64,000 bases of DNA. Source: Beijerinckia sp. 28-YEA-48. Its GTDB lineage: Bacteria > Pseudomonadota > Alphaproteobacteria > Rhizobiales > Beijerinckiaceae. Where the stretch lies: the NCBI RefSeq assembly GCF_900104955.1, contig NZ_FNSI01000001.1, positions 2,824,001-2,888,000 on the forward strand, read 5' to 3'. The notes beneath the pieces were generated by a model. That model saw only the letters and a program-made list of their open reading frames with translations. It was not told where the DNA came from and searched no databases. The position numbers and the translations under genes were made by a program. Positions 1 through 7,000 of the stretch are shown one piece after another; positions within the stretch are counted from its first letter, which is position 1, and each line of letters begins with the position of its first letter.

Positions 1-687
1 GTGCGCAGTGCCATCATGGCCTCCAGGGATCAGATCGTTGCCGATCTGAACAACGACTTGGAGGAATACACCAGGAAGGCAATCCAGTTCTTCACCAGTC
101 GCCAGTCCTCCCACGTCGCCAACCGAAATATGGCCGCTCGTGATCTGCATCTGAGCCTCGATGATGTCGCCCCCTCTGGCTTCACCTCCTCGCTCCTGGA
201 CAAACGCCGCAGCGTGGTGTCCTGGAAGCCGCTACAACCCAAGACGATCAAGAAGAAGAGTGGAGACACGACATTCTATGTCTTCTCCGGGGATCTGAAG
301 AAGACCCTGAACTCCCGCCTACCGGGTATGTTCAAGGACATCCTCCATCCAGGCATCAAGCTATCGTTCGACAAGAACAATGTCCTGAACGTTTCACCGA
401 CTTTGGCCACCACTGGCAAGGTCAGCGGACGGGCTGCCTTCATCCAGGGCCAGGTTTTCGATGGCAAGGACATCAACAATGTCCTGATCCGAAACTACCT
501 CAAGAACCGTGTCGAGGAGCTAGGGGCAGACGTCGCCTACAAGCTTGGTGTCGGCAAAGGACAGAAGGAGGAGCCCAAGCGCCCTTGGGTCGACGCCACC
601 GTCTCCTATTGGGCTTTGCGACGCTACCCCCATGTAATGGTCACCAGCGTCCGCAAACGAGTCAGCGAGGCCCTCAAAAATGTATAA
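1..687 (+). CDS. Phage neck/head-tail joining-like protein, possibly 5'-truncated
   Basis: The frame is open from the first base of the window, where a GTG happens to lie, so the true start may be further left. The 228 visible residues are basic and show no signal peptide, membrane segment or motif I recognise. The gene ends in an 8-base overlap with a tail-terminator-like gene, which is followed by the major tail protein. In lambda-like and HK97-like phages this slot holds head completion or tail-joining proteins, so a neck or minor tail role is inferred from position only. Confidence 0.55.
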   Translation: MRSAIMASRDQIVADLNNDLEEYTRKAIQFFTSRQSSHVANRNMAARDLHLSLDDVAPSGFTSSLLDKRRSVVSWKPLQPKTIKKKSGDTTFYVFSGDLKKTLNSRLPGMFKDILHPGIKLSFDKNNVLNVSPTLATTGKVSGRAAFIQGQVFDGKDINNVLIRNYLKNRVEELGADVAYKLGVGKGQKEEPKRPWVDATVSYWALRRYPHVMVTSVRKRVSEALKNV

Positions 688-1114
688 GACCTGTCGCCTC
701 TCCCTGATCCGTGCGGTCATGGACGCAGTATCTGGTCTCCAGAACCCAACCGGGAACCCACTCGAGTACATCGATTGGGACGGACACACCGATTTTCAGA
801 AACTACCCGCTTCGGACCTGATTGGCATCAGCGGCTTCGGCATGACTGAGAACGGTGGGCTCTACGATATCGTCTTTGGTATCTCGGTCTCGACGATCAA
901 TGACCCCAACATGTTCCGCACGACGGATTTCGTCGACGTTTTGCTCAAGCGGCTCAAGGGGGGAATGCAATTCGATCTTTTGGACGCCAACGCGGACAAG
1001 ATCGGAGTAGCTACTATGGTGGAAGGCACCTCAGCAATGCCGGTAGTTCGGGCCGAGGTCAGGAATGTCTTTACGGTGTCGGGGACAGCGGTGACTGGTG
1101 ACCTTCCTGATTGA
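680..1114 (+). CDS. Probable tail terminator / tail completion protein
   Basis: 144 residues starting at an ATG that overlaps the end of the upstream gene by 8 bases. It begins with a helix-like stretch (residues 5-20) followed by alternating beta-type sequence. Size and position, just before the major tail tube gene, match gpU-type proteins, which cap the growing tail and connect it to the head. No residue-level signature was used, so the call rests on synteny and size. Its last 44 bases overlap the 3' end of a convergent regulator gene. Confidence 0.5.
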   Translation: MYKTCRLSLIRAVMDAVSGLQNPTGNPLEYIDWDGHTDFQKLPASDLIGISGFGMTENGGLYDIVFGISVSTINDPNMFRTTDFVDVLLKRLKGGMQFDLLDANADKIGVATMVEGTSAMPVVRAEVRNVFTVSGTAVTGDLPD

Positions 1115-1298
1115 TAAACTCGGCCAGCTTCACCAGCCGTCGCATATCCTCATCCCCAGCCGTCAGACCCAACTCGATCAAGAAGAGTGCTTCAGCTGAG
1201 CTGGTGCGCAGGTTCTGCTGAGCCCGTGCCCGGATAATCTCCCGGAGCTGAACGGGCACCCTGATCGACATAAACACGGTCTCTTCCGTCACCATCAT
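1071..1298 (-). CDS. Ribbon-helix-helix (Arc/CopG-like) DNA-binding protein
   Basis: A leftward gene sits between two rightward tail genes. After a short lead the protein reads VFMSIRVPVQLREIIRARA, a beta strand followed by two amphipathic helices, as in Arc/MetJ/CopG repressors. These bind DNA as dimers through the strand. An AGGAG lies just before two ATG codons and a GTG at 1292, so the start is ambiguous by a few codons; the longer frame to 1346 has no better site. The 3' end overlaps the tail-terminator gene tail to tail by 44 bases. It may be expressed in the lysogen as an accessory regulator. Its target is unknown. Confidence 0.6.
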   Translation of the reverse strand: MMVTEETVFMSIRVPVQLREIIRARAQQNLRTSSAEALFLIELGLTAGDEDMRRLVKLAEFINQEGHQSPLSPTP

Positions 1299-1398
1299 CT
1301 CCTGTAACACGGCATAACACGCCACTCGTTGTAGGTGGGAATCCACGATTCCATTTGCAAGCCAGCGAATTCTTTGCCCTTTCCTTCGGAGTGGCTAC

Positions 1399-2199
1399 AT
1401 GGCTGGTACAGCAAAAACCGAACAGTTTATGTTTTCTGTCGCGACCCTAATGGTGGGTCCGCAGACTGATCTTCTGAAGCTCAACGTCAATGACAACTCT
1501 CTCGGCCTCGTCAAGAACGTGTCCTGCGAGTCCAGCCCGCAGCTGGTCGAGCTGACCCAGGGCATCCAGAACGACGTGGCTTTCTCCGCCGCCAACGATA
1601 TGCAGATCAAATGCTCGGCCGAAGTCTACGAGTTCACCGCGCGCAACATCGCCTATGGTCTTTCGCTGGACGCCAGCTCCCCGACCTCGTTCGCCACCCA
1701 GCCGGCGCCGCTTCCGCTGCAGGCCCCCGTGGCCGCTGCAGCGACGACCTTCATCCTAACCGGTGATCAGACGACCACTTTCCAGGCGGGAAAATGGGGC
1801 TACCTGCAGGAAGGCACCGACGATTACTTGCATATCTTCAAGGTGCTCTCGTCTGCGTACTCGACGAACACCACGGTCACGATTACCGGCTATGCTGTCC
1901 CCACGGGGATGTCGTTTTCGACGGCCAATGGCCGCGCGGGCATCTTCAACAAGATCGACGCAAACCCTGATGCTGCCAACGCCCCGCTTGCGTGCCGCAT
2001 CACCGGTACCATGATCGCCAACAAGCGCCCCGTTCAGATCATCTTCCCCAAGATCAAGATCACGAAGGGCTTCTCGATGAAGTTCGCGAACGACAACTTC
2101 CACAACTTGCCGTTCGAATTCACGCCTTATGTCCCGCTCCCGACCGATCCGGGCTACAACGCGGACTTTGTCAAGCGTATGTCGGTCCTCTGGCCGTAA
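1399..2199 (+). CDS. Major tail tube protein
   Basis: 266 residues with an ATG preceded by CGGAG at a spacing of 9 bases. Sequence is beta-rich, with an early segment around residues 36-48 (LGLVKNVSCESSPQLVELTQG) typical of tube proteins that ring-stack into the tail lumen. It ends in an aromatic-rich strand segment before VKRMSVLWP. It lies between the terminator-like gene and the chaperone pair, as expected, and a strong intrinsic terminator follows 11 bases downstream, consistent with abundant separate expression. Phage structural protein; no enzymatic motif. Confidence 0.8.
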   Translation: MAGTAKTEQFMFSVATLMVGPQTDLLKLNVNDNSLGLVKNVSCESSPQLVELTQGIQNDVAFSAANDMQIKCSAEVYEFTARNIAYGLSLDASSPTSFATQPAPLPLQAPVAAAATTFILTGDQTTTFQAGKWGYLQEGTDDYLHIFKVLSSAYSTNTTVTITGYAVPTGMSFSTANGRAGIFNKIDANPDAANAPLACRITGTMIANKRPVQIIFPKIKITKGFSMKFANDNFHNLPFEFTPYVPLPTDPGYNADFVKRMSVLWP

Positions 2200-2210
2200 T
2201 ACGCTCTACG

Positions 2211-2246
2211 CGCCCCGGCAGCCACCTCCCTGCCGGGGCGTTTTTT
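2211..2246 (+). terminator. Intrinsic terminator after the major tail gene
   Basis: A perfect 11-bp GC-rich stem (CGCCCCGGCAG at 2211-2221 pairing with 2230-2240) encloses an 8-base loop and is followed directly by six T residues (2241-2246). It lies 11 bases after the tail tube stop. There is no T run on the opposite strand, so it works rightward only. Confidence 0.93.
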
Positions 2247-2271
2247 ATTGTCTATATTCTGTCCTTCAGAC

Positions 2272-2751
2272 TCAAAAGAAAAGTACGATATCCCCGGGCC
2301 AGAGCCGCTTCGGTACACATGACCATTTTTGATCCCGGATCAAAGGAAGCACATCATACGCCGTAAGGTAGTCATTGAAGGCAGTAGGGGTCGCCGTCAC
2401 ATTGTAGACAAAGGCCTTTGTCTTCTTGTACGGAATTACCACGTTTAAAGGTAACGAGTTAGCTATACACTCTTCAGCCGTCTGCCCTGTGTGTTTTAGA
2501 TCGTGAAACGTGTCAGCTTTAACAGCCTTTGTAGAGACGTTCGGTAGTCGGTCAACAACGGCTCTGGGTAGTTCGACGTACTGGTCATACTTCGTTTCAG
2601 GACTCAAACAGCGAAAGCACCTTTGCTGATGCAGCTCCCCAGTATCTGGCGCAATGTGATAGCAGGCTAGAACAACGATACCCTCCTGACGCTCCCGAAT
2701 AACTCGGTAAGGTGCGGTTTTCGGGTTCTGATTACGGTACCGTCGATACAA
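2272..2751 (-). CDS. Accessory (moron-like) protein of unknown function
   Basis: 159 residues from a TTG start with a strong AGGAGG Shine-Dalgarno 6-8 bases upstream. Three cysteines, including a CFRC pair near residues 45-48, could bind metal. No signal peptide or membrane segment is visible, and I do not recognise the family. It is the second gene of a leftward pair set into the rightward tail operon, and its base composition looks more AT-rich than its neighbours. This is the usual pattern of a recently acquired lysogen-expressed cargo gene. Confidence 0.6.
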   Translation of the reverse strand: MYRRYRNQNPKTAPYRVIRERQEGIVVLACYHIAPDTGELHQQRCFRCLSPETKYDQYVELPRAVVDRLPNVSTKAVKADTFHDLKHTGQTAEECIANSLPLNVVIPYKKTKAFVYNVTATPTAFNDYLTAYDVLPLIRDQKWSCVPKRLWPGDIVLFF

Positions 2752-2785
2752 TCCGCCCCTCCTAAGGGATTGGCCCCAAGCAGCG

Positions 2786-3283
2786 TCATTCGGCGTGCGC
2801 GGTCACGCTCCAAGTCCTATCCTTCTTACTCTGGCTAACATACACGGTAACGCCAGCGGATGCGGCCGACCCGTTCGCATAGCCAAGAGCAAAAAAGCGA
2901 TCCAAGGCCCTCTGAACAATGCCCGTATCCGCTCGACTAGAAAGCGCACGCACCATCACTCGGCCAACGTCCACCACAACCCCGCGCTGATACGGGCTCA
3001 ATAACGCCCGTTCAGAGATACCGGTGATCATTGTGGACGTAACATCCACTTGCTGATGATTGACAATGGCTGTCAGAGTTACCTTACCGGTGTTGAATCT
3101 GCAGAAAGCTGCGTGGTCGGACTTACAGGTTGTTGGCACGAAGCGGGCGGGCGAACCAATGCTCAAAGCAGCCCTGTTTAGGTCACCACCGAAGTCTCGA
3201 GGCACAGGTGGTCCAGCTTGAGCTACGGTCGTGCTCAGCACCACCCCCAGACCCAAAGTCCAGGCTACAATTCCTTTTCTCAC
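2786..3283 (-). CDS. Exported accessory (moron-like) protein
   Basis: 165 residues from a GTG start. Residues 1-23 form a clear Sec signal peptide (MRKG, then a hydrophobic core ending VAQA), with cleavage expected before GPPVP. Two cysteines (about 53 and 61) could form one disulfide in the periplasm. The rest is mixed alpha/beta and I do not recognise it. A sigma70-like promoter lies just upstream, and a second leftward gene follows after 34 bases. Exported cargo expressed from a prophage promoter often changes the lysogen surface or excludes other phages, but nothing here shows which. Confidence 0.65.
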   Translation of the reverse strand: MRKGIVAWTLGLGVVLSTTVAQAGPPVPRDFGGDLNRAALSIGSPARFVPTTCKSDHAAFCRFNTGKVTLTAIVNHQQVDVTSTMITGISERALLSPYQRGVVVDVGRVMVRALSSRADTGIVQRALDRFFALGYANGSAASAGVTVYVSQSKKDRTWSVTAHAE

Positions 3284-3315
3284 TTATTACCCCCACTCGT
3301 TCAGCCCAATCCGAG

Positions 3316-3343
3316 GATATAGGACCGAGATTCACCGGGTCAA
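3316..3343 (-). promoter_or_regulatory. Candidate sigma70-type promoter for the moron pair
   Basis: Read leftward, TTGACC (3343-3338) and TATATC (3321-3316) are separated by 16 bases and lie 33 bases before the GTG start of the exported protein gene. The match to -35/-10 consensus is good (5/6 and 4/6) and the placement fits. Confidence 0.6.
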
Positions 3344-3377
3344 TCCACCTCGACGCTGAACTTTCTCCCTCACCTAT

Positions 3378-3833
3378 ATGTTGGTACCTCTCACTATCCC
3401 CAAATCCTCCGAGAAGTCATACCCGGAGGTATTTGTGGCTGAACCCAGAATTCATCTGAAGAAAGAGGGGGACGGAGAGGTCGAAGTCTTTATGAGCTTC
3501 GGTCTCCAGGACCAGTGCGCGCAGCTGATTGGTAGCGCCGAAAATATCGCCCGCGTCACCGAAATCCAGGGGCTCGTCATGGCTCTGGTGACCTGCGCGC
3601 TGGTACCTCGCACGACATTCGGACGCCCCACCGTTGACGTCGAAAGTTTCGACCCCCCTGGCATTTCTCCTGAAGAGATCGAGCGGCTTCTCGACTGGGT
3701 GTTGGAGCACACCCTCGATTTTTTCGTACGACAGCTCAACTCCAGATCGAAGCTGGCGTTGAGCAAAAAAGAGACTTTGAAGGAAATCAACTCCTCATTG
3801 ATTTCTATCGCGGACGAAGTTTCGAAGACCTGA
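3378..3833 (+). CDS. Tail assembly chaperone, zero-frame product (gpG-like)
   Basis: 151 residues, acidic, with helical segments and a conserved-looking VFMSFGLQDQ core. It stands immediately before the tape measure, where siphophages encode the chaperone that coats the tape measure during tail assembly. An A-rich run CAAAAAAG (3764-3771) lies 20 codons before the stop, and the -1 frame is open across it and continues into the next frame. I therefore read this gene and the next as the G and GT pair. No good Shine-Dalgarno precedes the ATG, so the start is less certain. Confidence 0.7.
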   Translation: MLVPLTIPKSSEKSYPEVFVAEPRIHLKKEGDGEVEVFMSFGLQDQCAQLIGSAENIARVTEIQGLVMALVTCALVPRTTFGRPTVDVESFDPPGISPEEIERLLDWVLEHTLDFFVRQLNSRSKLALSKKETLKEINSSLISIADEVSKT

Positions 3834-4090
3834 TCGTGCTGACCTTGAAGGTTCAGCCTTCAAGTCTCGCCACAGTCTATTGGTCCCACACATTGAAAGA
3901 CCTGCAACGACTGACCGATCTGCACATCCAGACCGAGTTAGCGAGGGTGTTCTCGGTAACAGAGAGCCTTCAAATCGTTGCAGGTCAAATATTCGGAACG
4001 AAGGACGGAGGTAGAAGCAGCACTTCTGGTGGCGGAAACGTCAATATCGTCACTGGGCCCGAGAACTTTGACGCGTCGAGGTATGCATAG
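3770..4090 (+). CDS. Tail assembly chaperone, -1 frameshift extension (gpT-like part)
   Basis: The -1 frame is open from well upstream of the A6G run to the TAG at 4088-4090. From the run it encodes about 106 residues, starting RDFEGNQLLIDFYRGRSFEDL, which look like real protein. A GTG at 3836 would give an 84-residue stand-alone product but has no convincing ribosome site. A shift at 3765-3771 would make a fusion of about 237 residues. The stop overlaps the GTG start of the tape measure gene by one base. Confidence 0.65.
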   Translation, partial: RDFEGNQLLIDFYRGRSFEDLIVLTLKVQPSSLATVYWSHTLKDLQRLTDLHIQTELARVFSVTESLQIVAGQIFGTKDGGRSSTSGGGNVNIVTGPENFDASRYA

Positions 4091-7000
4091 TGGCTGATAA
4101 CGATCTCAACGTTGGTGTTGATCTCGACCTGGGAAACCTCAACCGCGAGACCGGCGATGCCGCTGCCCAGCTGAACAAGATGGTCGCCGCCATTGCGGGA
4201 ATGGCGGCAGGCCTCACAGCCTCGACGCAGGAAGCCAAAGGGCTCGCAGAGAATTTCAAGAACCTGGAGATGGTGGTCAAGCGGACGTCCGAGCAGACTC
4301 GGGCGCTCCGAAACCAACTCAACGACCTCAAGTCCACCCAGAAGGCGGAAGGGATTGCGAGGAAGTCCATCCTCGACAGTGCCTCACCTACCGGGGGCAC
4401 GCTTCGCGACGCAGGTCTTGTCAATTTTAATTTCAAAGCCATTGAGACGGCTCTCAACAGCTCTGGGGAACAGATCGCGGCCCGTCTCAAGGAGACGATG
4501 CTCAAGATCGGCAAGCGTCTGGAGGATACTACTGACCAGATGCTGAAGGCGCGGCTCAACGAAACTTCGTTCCGCACAGCCCAGAAAATCGCCAAGTTCA
4601 CGAGCCCCGAAGCCATTCAGGCGGCCACCATTGCGTCGGAAGCCCGCCAGATCCAATCCATCAACCGGTACGCTAAGTATGGCTCTGGCGCGGATTATCT
4701 GGCCGCCTCTGAAGCCGAGAAGGCAGCGCGAGCCTCGAACAAGTCCACCTTCGGCCAGCGCCTTGGCGCGCGCTTCGAGACCTTTTCCGACTATGCGGCC
4801 ATCGGCACAGGTTTCTATGCCATTAAGCAGGCCGTGCTCGGGGTTGCTGATCTTGACGACGCGATGAAACGCTTTCAGGCGATCACGGAAACGTCGAACG
4901 CCGAAATGGGCAAATTCCAACAGGGCCTCCTACAGCTCGCCTCGACCAGTAAGTACTCTGTCTCCGAGCTGACGGAAGTCGCTACCACCCTCGGTCAGAC
5001 CGGGCTGTCCGCCTCCGGTGTGGTGAAGGCGCTCCCCGCTGTGACCGCTCTGGCCACCGCCGCCGGTGCGCCGTTGAAGGAGGCCGTAGACGCCGTCGCC
5101 TCGGCTCTCGGCGCTTATAATCTTGATGCCAGCCGAGCAGTCGACATTGCCAACGTGATGACGGCGGCGTTGAACAAAACGAAGCTGACGATGCAGCAGC
5201 TTCAGCTTGGTTTCTCTTACTCAGCCAACGTTGCCAAGGAAGCCGGCGTTTCGTTCACCGAACTCTCTGCCATTCTCGGTGGCCTTGCTCAAGCTGGTAT
5301 CCGGAGCGGTTCTACCCTCGGCACCGGTACTCGTCAGCTGATCCAGGACCTGCTGTCGCCTAGTGAGAAGCTGAAGAACGTCATGGACCAGTTGGGCGTC
5401 ACCCTGTCCGACATCGACATCAAGACGCACGGCCTGGTCGGCGTACTCGATAACCTACGTGCAAAGGGCTTCGGCTCGGCCGAAGCGCTCCGCTCCCTCG
5501 ACCTTCGCGCCGCCTCGGCCTTTACGGCCCTCGCCGGCCAATCGGAGACCGTCAAACAGCTGCAGCAAAGTCTTTTGCTTACGGATGCGGCCAGCACTGG
5601 TGCAGCCAAGGCGTCGGAGTCGCTATACGCGGCCTTCACCCGACTAGGCAACACCACCATTGCCATCCTATCGCAGGCGTTCGGACCACTAGTCGAACTT
5701 CTGAAGAAGGTGGTTGACGGCCTCTCGGGTATGCTCGGGGTTGTCAATCAGCTGGGCTTCGTTCTCCCTGTCATGGGAACGGCCCTGGCTGGTATCGTTG
5801 CCTCGGGAGCGATTTCTGGGGTTGTCGCGGGCTTCGCCTCAATCTCTGCCCTGCTCTCCCGCCTCCCCACCTTAGCTTTGGGGGCAGTCGCTGCGCTGCG
5901 AGCCGTGCAGGTTGCCATGCTGGCCAACCCTCTCTTCGCAGTAGGCGCGATTGCGTCGACAGCCGCTCTCGCTGCGATTTCGATCTTCAGCTCCAACATC
6001 AATAACACCCAAGCCAACCTTGACAAGCTTAAGGGGACGCTGAACGAGCTGCAGGAGAAACAGCAGACAATCGAGACAAACATTTCCGGCGCCGGTCGAA
6101 TGATCGATGACCTGTCGGCTCGTCGTGAAAAGCTGAACAACGATCCCCTGCTCCGTCGTACGGCGATCATCGAAGCACAGCAGGCGTTCAAGGAACTTGG
6201 CCTTTCGGTTTCATCCAGTTCGGACAACATTGACGTATTAATCGAAGCCCTACGCAAGCTGCGCGGGGAACTAGCGAAGGAACTCCCTCAAACGTTGCGC
6301 CGTCGTGTTGTGGACCAGAAGAAAGAAATTTCTCTGATGACACAGCAGTCGGATGAATCCGACGCAGAGTACCGCAGCACCAACCGGGCTCGTCGAAACC
6401 GCTTGTTTGCGTCGGCCGGGATCGGGGACCAAACCCAGAAGGTCTTTGACTTCCTCGACAAGCCGACGAGCCAGATCGACACATCAGACGTACGTGGCCA
6501 AACCGCACCGCTGGTGGGTTTGATCAATGATCTCCGCAAAAGCTTCGAGGGTAGAGGCGATGATAAGACGTCCAGTATTTTAAAGATGCTGGACCAGCTT
6601 TATGCCGACCTCGAAGCGAAGACCAAGCGTCTCCAGAACCTCCAGGGCAAAGGCATCGACCTGCAGAGCACGGAGAGAAGCGCAGAGGTCAAAACTATCC
6701 AAAGCAGCGAACTGTTTCAGCGTCTCTCTGCGAACCGCGAAGATCAGTATAAGGACCTCCGCGCTGGGTACAGCAGCGTTATGGGGAACCAGAGCTACAC
6801 GATCTCCGAGCGGGCAAAGCGTCTTGCCGACTTGTCCAATAACACCCAAGCTCAGTCGCGCGCTTTGATGGACGACGCGGAGGCCCTCGCGGAGGAGTTC
6901 GCACGTCAGGGGTTCTCGCCGGAGGCTATTCGCCAAGCCCTGGAAGGCCTGAGAGATAGCATCATTTCTGTTGGCAAGGGTGTAATCGATCAGACGAACA

